Shown here: positions 53,996 to 63,271 of the stretch, piece after piece
How positions within the stretch are numbered: the first letter of the stretch is position 1
Layout: each line of letters begins with the position of its first letter
Origin: Candidatus Magnetocorallium paracelense
Lineage (GTDB): Bacteria; Nitrospirota; Thermodesulfovibrionia; Thermodesulfovibrionales; Magnetobacteriaceae
Reading direction: 5' to 3'
Length of the DNA stretch: 64,000 nt
NCBI GenBank assembly: GCA_029001845.1
Contig: JAREWP010000036.1
Coordinates: 1 to 64,000, forward strand
The notes under the pieces: generated by a model
What the model saw: the letters and a program-made list of their open reading frames with translations, nothing else
Told to the model about the DNA's origin: nothing
The model's database searches: none
Made by a program: the position numbers and the translations under genes

Positions 53996-55552
53996 ATGAA
54001 TTATGAAATCTTTATTGATTTAATCAATGAAAAAACAGGTTTGACCTTTGCCGAAAGCAGAGTCAGGATACTGAGAGACGGCATTGACTCAAGGCGGAAG
54101 ACACTGGGGATGACTTCTGTGGAGGACTACTTTGTTCTTTTAAATGACAGCACCAATGAAATGGAAGAGCTGACCACACTTCTTACAATCAATGAGACCT
54201 ATTTTTTCAGAGAACCAAAACACCTGCAGGTATTTACCGAAACAATCATACCCATTCTTCTGAGAGTAAAACCCACTGACGAACCGATAAATATACTGAG
54301 TGTCGGATGCGCGACAGGAGAGGAGCCCTTTTCCATAGCTATTAAATTGCATAAAAAATATGGCGGTGCAGTTATGGATCGTTTCCGAATCACCGCTGTC
54401 GATATCGATGCAAAGGCCATTGAAAGAGCTGAGAAAGGTGTCTTTCGGAAAAACTCCTTCCGCTCCTCTCACGAGGAATCGACAGATGATTTTATATGGA
54501 CCTATTTTAAAGAATTCGAACCGGGAAAATATAAACTCGACGATTTTATTCTGAAACAGATCAGGTTCAAACAATACAATGTCCTGGACAATGAAGGGAT
54601 CAATCGTCTTTTTGAGGCGGATGTGATTTTTTTCAGAAACGTATCCATATATTTCGATAAGGAAACCCGTAAAAAAGCGTTAACTGCACTAAAAAAAATA
54701 CTCAAACCATGGGGATTCCTGATACTGGGCGCCTCTGAGACAAACTCCAATGACATTGGCCTCTTTGAATTAACGGAGATAGACGGCGTATTTGTATTTA
54801 AAAATTCCGGGAGTTTAGAGGAATACAACGGGGTCTCATCTGTTTTCCAAGGACTGACAGGAAAAGTTTTGGAACAAGTTGAATTAATAAGTGATTCGAC
54901 CGACCATGACCTGCCAGAAGAAAAAATAGTAGACAAGGCTCTGCAAAGGGAAGCCTCCCTGTTTTTCGAAGCGCCCCTCTATACCGGCACAAATAAAGAT
55001 TCTCCCGACGAAGAGGAAATCAGTGAAACAGAGCTGTACGAAAAAGCGCATTTTTTCTTTTCAGTGAAGCGATATAACAAAGCCTTGGAGGCTGTCGATA
55101 TACTGATAAAAAAAGAGAGTGACTCTATAAGGGGATATATACTCAAAGCGGCAATATTGATAAACACAGGTAAATTAGACAGTGCCAAAGAGGCATGTGA
55201 AAGGGCGCTTGAGATAGATATGTGGAATTTTAACGCCACTTTATATCTCGGTATCGCAGCCAGGCATAAGGATGATGAAACAGAAGCCTTACGTCACTTC
55301 AAGAGAGCGATTTACATAGATCCCTCCTCATGGATCGCCCACTACTATATGGCTGAAAGCTATATGTCAACAGGTGAATTGAATAAGGCGCTCAGGGAAT
55401 ACACACTGGTCAAAAGACTTATACAGCGGCGCGAATCCGTCGCCTCAAAGGAGGCTCTTTTTTTATTTTCATTCAGTAACGAGCAAATTATAGAGATGTG
55501 TAAAGCAAAGATAAATCAATTGAGTAATGCGGCTCAGGCCGTTAACGCATAA
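53996..55552 (+). CDS. cheR: CheR-type methyltransferase with C-terminal TPR repeats
   Basis: About 518 residues from the ATG at 53996. An upstream start at 53936 would begin inside a repeat and is rejected. The CheR N-terminal domain (NYEIFIDLINEKTGLTFAES) leads to a SAM-binding domain with ILSVGCATGEEPFSIAIKL (Gly-rich loop) and ADVIFFRNVSIYFDKETRKK, the usual conserved R-N-V-x-I-Y-F. TPR units follow at about 365-490 (AHFFFSVKRYNKALEAVDIL, AAILINTGKLDSAKEACERA, HYYMAESYMSTGELNKALRE). CheR-TPR fusion is the hallmark of WspC-like proteins. It methylates the receptor; TPRs probably anchor it. cheA starts 6 bases after its stop. Confidence 0.9.
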   Translation: MNYEIFIDLINEKTGLTFAESRVRILRDGIDSRRKTLGMTSVEDYFVLLNDSTNEMEELTTLLTINETYFFREPKHLQVFTETIIPILLRVKPTDEPINILSVGCATGEEPFSIAIKLHKKYGGAVMDRFRITAVDIDAKAIERAEKGVFRKNSFRSSHEESTDDFIWTYFKEFEPGKYKLDDFILKQIRFKQYNVLDNEGINRLFEADVIFFRNVSIYFDKETRKKALTALKKILKPWGFLILGASETNSNDIGLFELTEIDGVFVFKNSGSLEEYNGVSSVFQGLTGKVLEQVELISDSTDHDLPEEKIVDKALQREASLFFEAPLYTGTNKDSPDEEEISETELYEKAHFFFSVKRYNKALEAVDILIKKESDSIRGYILKAAILINTGKLDSAKEACERALEIDMWNFNATLYLGIAARHKDDETEALRHFKRAIYIDPSSWIAHYYMAESYMSTGELNKALREYTLVKRLIQRRESVASKEALFLFSFSNEQIIEMCKAKINQLSNAAQAVNA

Positions 55553-55558
55553 CTTCAT

Positions 55559-57814
55559 ATGGCGATCGATCGTTCAAAATTCATAGCCACGTTCGTGGAA
55601 GAGGCCGGAGAACACCTTGGCAATATAACTGACCTGGTCCTCTCATTGGAAAAAAAACCTGACAACGAGGAGATACTGAATTCCGCCTTTCGCGCTGTTC
55701 ATACGGTAAAAGGATCATCGCGGATGCTCAAGTTCAAGATTATCTCTGACCTGGCCCATGCCATGGAAAATGTACTGGGAGCATTGAGAAAAAAAGAACT
55801 TACCTGGTCAGGGGAGATGACATCCCTCCTTTTAAGGGGAGTCGACATACTATCGGAGATGCTGGACAGTGTCTCTGCCGGAGAGGAGATATCAACAGAT
55901 ATCTCCGATATCGTAACAGCTCTTGGCAAGGCTCTTGAAAACAAACCCGAAACAGGTGATCCTCCATTAAAATCACCTGGTGCAACGAATTCGTTCCCTG
56001 AGAAATACAGATCGGATCAAAAAGAAAAAGAGCCCGCTCCCTCTGAGACACAAATTGAACCAAAGGGCGGAGTCAGCGAAAAAACCATAAAAAAACCTTC
56101 CCCCGGCAAACAAAAAATCAGTGATATAGAAACACTGAGAATAAAGGCTGTAAAACTTGACGGATTCATCAAACAAATCGGAGAGGTCATATCCTATCAA
56201 CTGCGTCTGAAACACATAATGAAGGACATAAAAGAGATAGCAAGAGAGGCGCAAAGAAATCTGGACGTAGTGACGGCAATCGGGCCGGATAGAGAAGGAA
56301 ACAAATCACTTTTTGAGACAGCCCTTACACTTCGAAATAAAACAAAGGAACTTTATTACTCCTACAGAGATGAGCTCAACGTACATGAAATAATTACCAG
56401 ACAACTTCAGGAGGAGTCTCTGTCTATGCGGATGGTCCCACTGTCCACTGTTCTTGACACATTTAAAAGACCTGTCAGAGACACGGCGGATTCTCTCGAT
56501 AAAAAGGCGGAGTTGATAGTCGAAGGAGCTGAAACAGAACTGGACAAAAAAATAATCGAAAAAATCGGTGATTCCCTTCTTCATATGGTCAGGAACTCAG
56601 TTGATCACGGCATAGAAGCGCCTGAAACCAGAATCAGGGCAGGCAAACCGGAGACAGGCGTCATAAAAATCACGGCCCTCCACGAAGGCGCCAATGTAAC
56701 AATATCGATCACCGACGACGGGGCAGGCATATCGACTGACAAGATTAAGGAAAGGGCCATTGCCAGGAAGTTATTCGATCATACGGCCCTTGAATACATG
56801 TCAAGAGAGGAGATACTCAACCTGATCTTCTATCCCGGTTTCAGTACAAGTAAGATAATAACCGATTATTCCGGAAGAGGCGTAGGTATGGATGTCGTGA
56901 AAAAAAATATAATTGAAGACCTGCGAGGTTCGGTAAAGATAGAAACGAGCCGAGGTAAAGGGACATCTTTCATTATCATCCTTCCGGTGACACTGGCCGT
57001 CATGGGAGTTATGCTGGTAGCGATCCGTGACAGGGTGTTTTCCATGTCTAACAGTTATATAAAGGAAATTATAACAGCCGATTCGGGCGCTCTTATAGAT
57101 GTTGCCGGCAAAAAGGCCTTGAGGTTTCGCAAGGAACTGATACCGGTGGAATACCTAGGCGCCTTATTGGGTCTCGGTGAAAATGATCGCTCCCCAGATG
57201 AACTTCTCATCGTACTCGTCCAATCGGGCAATGAAAAGATGGGCATCATCGTTGATTCTCTGGTAGACGAGGAACAAATGGTGATCAAGTCCCTGCCTGC
57301 TCACCTTAAGGGAATACGTCATGTATCGGGAGTCGCCGTATCCGGTGCAAATGAGTTATTACTACTGATAAACGTACCGGAGATTATCTCTGTTGCAAAG
57401 GAAATGAGCGTGAGACAGACAGCAGAGACAACCGGAAAACGACTGGAAGAAGAGATCAACATACTAGTCATCGACGATTCGGTCAGCACCAGAGAGATAG
57501 AAAAAAATATCCTCGAGGCATACGGTTACAAAGTCACCCTTGCAGGCGACGGACTGGAGGGAATGGAAAAGGCCGGCCAGTTCAAATACGATCTCATTGT
57601 AACGGATATAGAGATGCCTCGTTTAGACGGGTTTTCATTGACAGAGAAACTCCGTGAAGACGAGGAGTATAAGGATACGCCAATTATCATAGTAACATCC
57701 AGGGAAAGCAGAGAGGACAGGCTGAAAGGAATTCAGTGCGGCGCGTCGGCCTATATTGTCAAGGGCTCTTTCGATCAGTCAAATCTGCTGGATACCATAA
57801 GAAATCTTATTTAA
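55559..57814 (+). CDS. cheA: CheA-type hybrid histidine kinase with C-terminal receiver
   Basis: 751 residues. Hpt about 1-110 with His48 in FRAVHTVKGSSRM. A low-complexity linker of about 70 residues follows. Dimerisation about 200-310 leads to the ATPase: N box HMVRNSVDHGIEAPETR (about 341), G1 DDGAGIS, G2 YSGRGVGMDVVKKNI (about 440). A CheW-like regulatory domain covers about 485-615. The receiver at about 630-750 has ILVIDDSVSTREIEKNILEA, and Asp in LIVTDIEMPRLDG. A fused receiver is the hallmark of WspE/FrzE-type kinases. No P2 domain is evident, which agrees with signalling through the fused receiver. It lies in line with cheR. Confidence 0.92.
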   Translation: MAIDRSKFIATFVEEAGEHLGNITDLVLSLEKKPDNEEILNSAFRAVHTVKGSSRMLKFKIISDLAHAMENVLGALRKKELTWSGEMTSLLLRGVDILSEMLDSVSAGEEISTDISDIVTALGKALENKPETGDPPLKSPGATNSFPEKYRSDQKEKEPAPSETQIEPKGGVSEKTIKKPSPGKQKISDIETLRIKAVKLDGFIKQIGEVISYQLRLKHIMKDIKEIAREAQRNLDVVTAIGPDREGNKSLFETALTLRNKTKELYYSYRDELNVHEIITRQLQEESLSMRMVPLSTVLDTFKRPVRDTADSLDKKAELIVEGAETELDKKIIEKIGDSLLHMVRNSVDHGIEAPETRIRAGKPETGVIKITALHEGANVTISITDDGAGISTDKIKERAIARKLFDHTALEYMSREEILNLIFYPGFSTSKIITDYSGRGVGMDVVKKNIIEDLRGSVKIETSRGKGTSFIIILPVTLAVMGVMLVAIRDRVFSMSNSYIKEIITADSGALIDVAGKKALRFRKELIPVEYLGALLGLGENDRSPDELLIVLVQSGNEKMGIIVDSLVDEEQMVIKSLPAHLKGIRHVSGVAVSGANELLLLINVPEIISVAKEMSVRQTAETTGKRLEEEINILVIDDSVSTREIEKNILEAYGYKVTLAGDGLEGMEKAGQFKYDLIVTDIEMPRLDGFSLTEKLREDEEYKDTPIIIVTSRESREDRLKGIQCGASAYIVKGSFDQSNLLDTIRNLI

Positions 57815-57825
57815 CCGCCAATACC

Positions 57826-57950
57826 ATTAACTTAAGGGGTGAAGCACCTTCCGACGGAAGCGGGTCATGTTTGAGAAGGCGCAGCGAAGCGGAGCCTTCG
57901 AGTTTAGCCGCTGAAGGCGGAAGGTGCTTTGCTCCTTAAGTTAATGACAT
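57826..57950. repeat. ~125-bp palindromic repeat C, copy 2 (inverted)
   Basis: ATTAACTTAAGGGGTGAAGC at the left and GGTGCTTTGCTCCTTAAGTT at the right. Nearly the reverse complement of 40922-41050, so the pair stands in opposite orientation about 17 kb apart. It starts 12 bases after the cheA stop codon; an internal palindrome (CCTTCCG/CGGAAGG) could act as a terminator. Confidence 0.82.
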
Positions 57951-57991
57951 GGATTTAACCGCATCGACAAGCGGTGGAAAGGGAGCTGAAA

Positions 57992-59689
57992 ATGACATTT
58001 ACAGGTCTGCTAAAGGAATTTAAGAATCCGACACTTCTGAAAAAAATTTTAATCGCAATTATGCTGTTTATCTTTATGCTCTTTATTCAGGGTTTTTACG
58101 GTCTTACCAAGGTCAGGGAAATGGGAACGCTCTCAGCGGATATTTACAAAAAAAATTTTCTCCCTGCCGATGAGATAAAAGAGGCCTATGGAAAGCTGAC
58201 AGATACAAGAATTCTGCTTTTCCAGCTTATTTACTCACAAAACGAAAAATCTCTGGCCGGTTACGAGGAAAAACTCATAAACAATTATAATGCAATCGAT
58301 TTGTTTATTAAGAATAAAGAGTCTCTCTACCTCAGTCAGAAGGAAAGGGAGATACTCGATCAGGCGGCCGCCCGGCTTACAGTGCTTAAGGAATCCGATA
58401 AAAAGGTAATTGAATTGAGAAGAGGTTTTGAAGAGGATGAAGCCGTCATCGTACTGAATATGGAATGTCGCCCTCTATTCGACAACATTAGATATCTCCT
58501 GCAATCCCTAATAGATATAAAAATCGCTGCATCCAAATCCAACTATAAGGGTTCCATAAAGATTAACGAACAGACATTTAATAACCAACTTATAATTTTC
58601 TTAATCTCTTTGCTGGTCTCCGTGCTCATTTTAATAGGCGCCAGGTATTCCACCAGGCCGCTGAAGGACCTGCTTGGCAGCCTTACCGATATCGCAGAGG
58701 GAGGCGGCGATCTCTCTAAGAGACTGACCTGTTCATCCACTGACGAGATTGGAGAACTGGTTGGTGAATTCAATAAGTTTACCGAATCGCTGCGAGATAT
58801 GGTCAAAAAGATTTATGAAGTTACAAAAGAGGTAAACATGCACACCTCTGACATTTCCGCGGCAGTCGAGGAACAGGCGGCGATAGCGCTCGAACAATCC
58901 GGTTCAGTGGCTGAAATAACCGCAACCATGGAGGAGCTTTCCACTACGTCCACTCAAATCGCTGAAAATTCTTCATCTGTTGTAAAGGTATCCACCGGAG
59001 CTTATGAGAAAGCTAAAAACAGTGTAAAGGCGGGAGAGGCGCTGGTTGATAAAATGTCCGCCATTTTTGAAGACAACCAGAACAATATTACCGAAATATC
59101 GGATCTTGCCAAAAAGGCCAGAGAGATATCCAAAATCATGGAAATCATCAACGGAATCGCCAATCATACGAAACTGATCGCTTTCAACGCGGCCCTGGAG
59201 GCATCCAGCGCCGGGGAGTCGGGCAAAAGATTCTCCATTGTAGCCGATGAAATCAGACGTCTCGCAGACAGTGTGATGGAGTCAACCGGTGATATAGAGG
59301 GCAAGATATCGGAGATTCAGGAGGCGGCGAACCGTTTATCTATCGTGTCTGAACAGGGTTCTCACGGTATTAAAGAGGGCAAAGAGTTCTCCCTGAATTC
59401 CCTTGAACTCTTTAAAGAGATATTAAACAGCACCCAGGCCACAACCGACTCGGCCAAACAGATTTCTCTCTCCACAAACCAACAGAAAACGGCCAGCAAT
59501 CAGGTGGTTACCGCCTTAAAAGAGATAAACGAAGGCACAAGCCAGTCATCGACAGCCATGAATCAGATAACCGATATTACAGGAGAGTTACAATCTCTGG
59601 TAGACAACCTGGAGTCCCTTGTCGAAAAATTTAATATAGACGACGCGGTGGATGCTTCGACGGTGCCTGAAAACGATCAGCAGGAGTAA
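57992..59689 (+). CDS. methyl-accepting chemoreceptor protein
   Basis: About 565 residues from the ATG at 57992, which has AAAGGGAG at good spacing; a GTG at 57974 is less likely. Membrane helix 1 about 14-36 (IAIMLFIFMLFIQGFYGL), a periplasmic four-helix-bundle sensor region about 40-185 (ILLFQLIYSQNEKSLAGYEE), helix 2 about 190-212 (NQLIIFLISLLVSVLILIGA), HAMP about 213-265, and the signalling domain to the end. The hairpin tip reads INGIANHTKLIAFNAALEAS then SAGESGKRFSIVADEIRRLA, matching the conserved core that contacts CheA and CheW, with A-F-N in place of A-L-N. It is the likely input of the operon. The ligand is unknown. Confidence 0.9.
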   Translation: MTFTGLLKEFKNPTLLKKILIAIMLFIFMLFIQGFYGLTKVREMGTLSADIYKKNFLPADEIKEAYGKLTDTRILLFQLIYSQNEKSLAGYEEKLINNYNAIDLFIKNKESLYLSQKEREILDQAAARLTVLKESDKKVIELRRGFEEDEAVIVLNMECRPLFDNIRYLLQSLIDIKIAASKSNYKGSIKINEQTFNNQLIIFLISLLVSVLILIGARYSTRPLKDLLGSLTDIAEGGGDLSKRLTCSSTDEIGELVGEFNKFTESLRDMVKKIYEVTKEVNMHTSDISAAVEEQAAIALEQSGSVAEITATMEELSTTSTQIAENSSSVVKVSTGAYEKAKNSVKAGEALVDKMSAIFEDNQNNITEISDLAKKAREISKIMEIINGIANHTKLIAFNAALEASSAGESGKRFSIVADEIRRLADSVMESTGDIEGKISEIQEAANRLSIVSEQGSHGIKEGKEFSLNSLELFKEILNSTQATTDSAKQISLSTNQQKTASNQVVTALKEINEGTSQSSTAMNQITDITGELQSLVDNLESLVEKFNIDDAVDASTVPENDQQE

Positions 59690-59817
59690 GAAAACAATAA
59701 AAGTACGGTTAACAGTTGACGTTGACGGCTCTTTTAGGTTAGGCAGGAGAGTTAAGTAATAGGGAAAAGCTCTGAAAGGAATTTCAATCGAAAATCGTCA
59801 AACAAAAATCAAAACCC

Positions 59818-61878
59818 ATGGCTGATTCCGGAAAAAAATTAAAGAACAAAATTGACGCCTTGCGTGATGCTTTTGTCAGGAGAATACCGGAGAGGATCGA
59901 TGCCGTTGAGAATCTTTGTAATTCTTTGAGAGAAAAAGAACTGCAAGAAAAAGAGATCAATGAGCTTCATCGCCTTGTGCATAATCTGTCGAGTTCATGT
60001 TCCGTTTTCGGTCTTAAAAAAACAGGAACTGCCGCTCGTGAATTCGAACTCCTGCTGAAAGGCATCATGAGAAGTGAAAGGGGCACAACCATATTCAGGC
60101 CTGAAATTGACAGACACCTTGAAGCATTGAAACAGAGCTCCAAAGAACCATTTGCGCCTGAAAATTTCCCGGAAGATGCTCCAACCCTTGAGAAAGCGAA
60201 GACCGCTCAGGTTCATCCCCACAATGAAAGAAGAGATATCTTTATCCTGAACGATAGTTTTGATGACGCAGATAAATGGTCCCGACTCAGTGACTCCGGA
60301 TATCGAATTTCCCTATTCACTGAACCGACAAGTTTGGTTGAAGCAACAAGGAAACAGACCCCCTCTGCAATTATTTCGATCTATTCCAAAGGCATTCTAT
60401 CGGAATTACGATCCATACCCGAATTCAACCCCCAATCTGCGCCGCTTATATATGTTTCCCATATCGACACATTGGAAACCCGTCTCGATGCCGTAAGAGA
60501 GGGGGGAGAGGCATTTTTCCCCTGCCCGCCGGATATGGCGAAACTGACGGAAAGACTGGACGCTCTGACAACGATTGACAGGTCCGATCCCTATAGAATT
60601 CTCATCGTCGATGACGAACCGGAGGTCGCTTCCTATTACGCCGCCTTTCTTGAAGAAAAAAAAATGAGCACCCTGAGCATCGACAATCCCATGATGGTAG
60701 TCAACGTCCTTAAAGAGTTTAATCCCGATCTCATTTTAATGGATATGTACATGCCCGGATGCAATGGCATGGAACTGGCCAAAGCCATTCGTCAGATGGA
60801 TGATTATATCGGCATCCCCATCGTCTTTCTCTCTGTGGAAACGGACATTTCGAAACAGTTATACGCCATGAGCACCGGCGCCGACGATTTTATTTCAAAA
60901 TCCACTGATCTGGAACACCTCTTCTCTTCTGTCTCCATACGAGCCGAACGTATGAGAATGCTAAGAAAATTAAACAAATTAGTAGATTACAGTCATATTT
61001 TGGAAAAAAGAGTTGAAGAAAGGACATCTCACCTGCAAAAAGCGAACATGGCGCTGAAGGAGAAATCCGTGCAGCTCGAGGAGTTGAACAGGAGCCTGGA
61101 AAACAGGGTGAAGAAAGAGGTAGACAAGAGGAGAGAGAATGAGCAGCTCATGATACAGCAATCGAATATGGCGGCCATGGGAGAGATGCTGGCCCTGATA
61201 GCCCATCAGTGGAGACAACCCCTGAACGCCGTCGGTATTATTGTGCAAGATATCCTTGATTCCTTTGATTTTGGAAGTCTCGATAAAACTTACCTTGAGA
61301 AAACGGTCGATGAAATAACGAATCAGGTGACGTTTATGTCAAACACAATTGATGACTTCATGTATTTTCTGGAACCGACGAAGGAGATGTCTCTTTTTAA
61401 TGTGAAAGATGCCGTTGACAACGTACTCTCCATACTCTCCGCCTTAATCAAAAAAAATAATATCAAGGTAGTCAGGCGCTTCAAAAGATGTACGGAAGAG
61501 GATATTCCCCGGGTCAACGGCTACCCCAATGAGTTCAAACATGTTATCCTCAATATAATTAACAATTCAAAATTCGCAATACTAAGAAACAGAGAGAAAA
61601 AGGTGCTCTCCAGAAATGAGGCCGGGATGATTGAAATCACTTTTGCCAGGAGAGACAATGTTATACGAATTCAGATAGAAGATAACGGTGGAGGGGTTCC
61701 CGATGAGATCGGAGACAGGATATTTGACAGATACTTTACGACAAAAGGCAAAAAGGGCACCGGCGCAGGTCTATACATGGCAAAGACAATCATAGAAAAA
61801 AACATGGGTGGAAAACTATCCTATTCCAATACCGACAAAGGCGCAGTGTTTACCCTTGAGCTGAAGACTGAAAGCTGA
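59818..61878 (+). CDS. hybrid histidine kinase: Hpt, degenerate receiver, receiver, kinase
   Basis: 686 residues. The Hpt domain (His55 in LHRLVHNLSSSCSVFG) and two receiver domains repeat the layout of the Hpt-REC-REC-GGDEF protein. The first receiver (about 140-255; IFILNDSFDDADKWSRL, AIISIYSKGILSE) lacks the phosphorylation Asp. The second (about 260-380) is intact: ILIVDDEPEVASYYAAFL, Asp in LILMDMYMPGCNGMEL. A coiled coil leads to the dimerisation helix with His in ALIAHQWRQPLNAV, and the ATPase with NIINNSKFAI, EDNGGGVPDE, and GKKGTGAGLYMAKTII. No membrane segment, so it is cytoplasmic. It probably takes signals from the same pathway. Confidence 0.9.
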   Translation: MADSGKKLKNKIDALRDAFVRRIPERIDAVENLCNSLREKELQEKEINELHRLVHNLSSSCSVFGLKKTGTAAREFELLLKGIMRSERGTTIFRPEIDRHLEALKQSSKEPFAPENFPEDAPTLEKAKTAQVHPHNERRDIFILNDSFDDADKWSRLSDSGYRISLFTEPTSLVEATRKQTPSAIISIYSKGILSELRSIPEFNPQSAPLIYVSHIDTLETRLDAVREGGEAFFPCPPDMAKLTERLDALTTIDRSDPYRILIVDDEPEVASYYAAFLEEKKMSTLSIDNPMMVVNVLKEFNPDLILMDMYMPGCNGMELAKAIRQMDDYIGIPIVFLSVETDISKQLYAMSTGADDFISKSTDLEHLFSSVSIRAERMRMLRKLNKLVDYSHILEKRVEERTSHLQKANMALKEKSVQLEELNRSLENRVKKEVDKRRENEQLMIQQSNMAAMGEMLALIAHQWRQPLNAVGIIVQDILDSFDFGSLDKTYLEKTVDEITNQVTFMSNTIDDFMYFLEPTKEMSLFNVKDAVDNVLSILSALIKKNNIKVVRRFKRCTEEDIPRVNGYPNEFKHVILNIINNSKFAILRNREKKVLSRNEAGMIEITFARRDNVIRIQIEDNGGGVPDEIGDRIFDRYFTTKGKKGTGAGLYMAKTIIEKNMGGKLSYSNTDKGAVFTLELKTES

Positions 61879-61879
61879 A

Positions 61880-62024
61880 AAAAGAATATAGCAGTCAGCT
61901 ATCAGCGGTCAGCCTTCAGCTAAAGAAAGAATTGATATGATGCCAAAATAAGCTTCACCTTATGGGTGAATGTGTTTTGAACTGTAAAGCATTGCAATTA
62001 AAAAGCTGACAGCTAAATGCTTTT
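61880..62024. repeat. ~150-bp palindromic repeat A, copy 5
   Basis: AGCAGTCAGCTATCAGCGGT at the left and AGCTGACAGCTAAATGCTTT at the right; core AAGCTTCACCTTATGGGTGA. It overlaps the region just after the kinase stop and fills the gap to the convergent nitroreductase gene. Confidence 0.8.
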
Positions 62025-62026
62025 AA

Positions 62027-62563
62027 TTATTCCTTCCCGTAACCGTAATAATCGAAAAAGACCTTCTTATACTGGAGGCTTTCTTTTTTGTGGGCGGGCT
62101 TTTCTTCGTCGGGATACCCTATGGCAATAATCGATTCAACAACGAGACTGTCAGGAATTTTCAGGAGTTCCGATACATATTGTTCCGAGGTTTTCGTTTT
62201 ATTGTGCATCCTCTTTCTGATCTGAATCCAGCAACTCCCAAGCCCCATCGACTCGGCAGCCAGCTGAATAAAAATCGAGGCAATTGATGTATCCTCCACC
62301 CAGACATCACATTCATTCGGGTCGGCGCATACAACAATACCCAAAGGGGCGTTCTTCAAAAAAGAAGAACCATGCTCCTTTGAGCCCGAGAGCTTTACAA
62401 GCATTTCACGATCTCTTATTACAATAAAACGCCAGGGATTGAAACTCCTCGATGAAGGCGATCTCAAGGCGGCCTCTATAAGTTCATCGACCTTTTGAGG
62501 CTCTATCTCCTTATCTTTAAATCTCCTGATACTTCTTCTTTTTGTAATTAGCGGTAAAAACAT
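62027..62563 (-). CDS. nitroreductase-family FMN oxidoreductase
   Basis: 178 residues. ITKRRSIRRFKDKEIEPQKV (residues 6-25) binds the FMN phosphate; AALRSPSSRSFNPWRFIVIR is the signature of the family, and GLGSCWIQIRKRMHNK contains the usual G-L-G-S-C-W. Such enzymes reduce nitro compounds or related electron acceptors with NAD(P)H as homodimers. The last part (ESIIAIGYPDEEKPAHKKES) is the typical C-terminal signature. The family is near 170-200 residues, so the gene is complete. No neighbour suggests a specific substrate. Confidence 0.88.
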   Translation of the reverse strand: MFLPLITKRRSIRRFKDKEIEPQKVDELIEAALRSPSSRSFNPWRFIVIRDREMLVKLSGSKEHGSSFLKNAPLGIVVCADPNECDVWVEDTSIASIFIQLAAESMGLGSCWIQIRKRMHNKTKTSEQYVSELLKIPDSLVVESIIAIGYPDEEKPAHKKESLQYKKVFFDYYGYGKE

Positions 62564-62954
62564 AATATTTCACCACATCCGGCAATAGTCGGGATAGTAG
62601 CTGATAAATGAAGTTGTGCGCATAATTTTTCAATTTCAGTACTATATAATAAACCACAAAACGATAGATTAAGTCTACCCGGCCTCCTATGCAGGAATAA
62701 AAAACTTTTCTGCCTTCGGCCATTTTTTAGCGTTTGATTATAGTGACCTTACTACTCATTTATTTAAAAAAAAATATATGTTGACATTTTTATTTATTTA
62801 CAAGTATTATTTTTATAGAATCAATATCTTATTTCAATTCTATGTTGTTATTTATTATATTTATAATGAATTTTAACTAAAAAGTAAATAATGATATGAT
62901 ATTATTTACATATTATTGTATATTACTTTTTTACACCCTGTAATCATATAATAA

Positions 62955-63060
62955 ACTGTAACGACTCAGATCTTTAGGTCAAAGGCTGAAGCAAACTATT
63001 TAATAACTTGTAAGCGTTGGTCAATAAAAACTCTAAGTTTTATCGATAACCTATGTTTCA
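62955..63060. repeat. dispersed repeat B, copy 4
   Basis: CTGTAACGACTCAGATCTTT, AGGCTGAAGCAAACTATTTA, then GGTCAATAAAAACTCTAAGT and a CGATAACCTATGTTTCACC block. Block order matches copy 3. It lies in an AT-rich 640-base stretch (62564-63200) that holds no gene. Confidence 0.55.
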
Positions 63061-63271
63061 CCTAAACCGGCAATGTCGGAACCAAATAGGTTTCCTGTTG
63101 CGTTTTAATGACAAATGACAAAACCTGCTCATATCCCTTTTTTGACATTTGAGCTTTGACATTCATTTGGCATTTGTCCTTTGAAATTTGTGTCTTTTCG
63201 GTAAGCGTGCTTGGAAACGCTGAGCGGCTCTGACTATAATGAGGTTATTTTCATTTATAGGAGGATAACCG

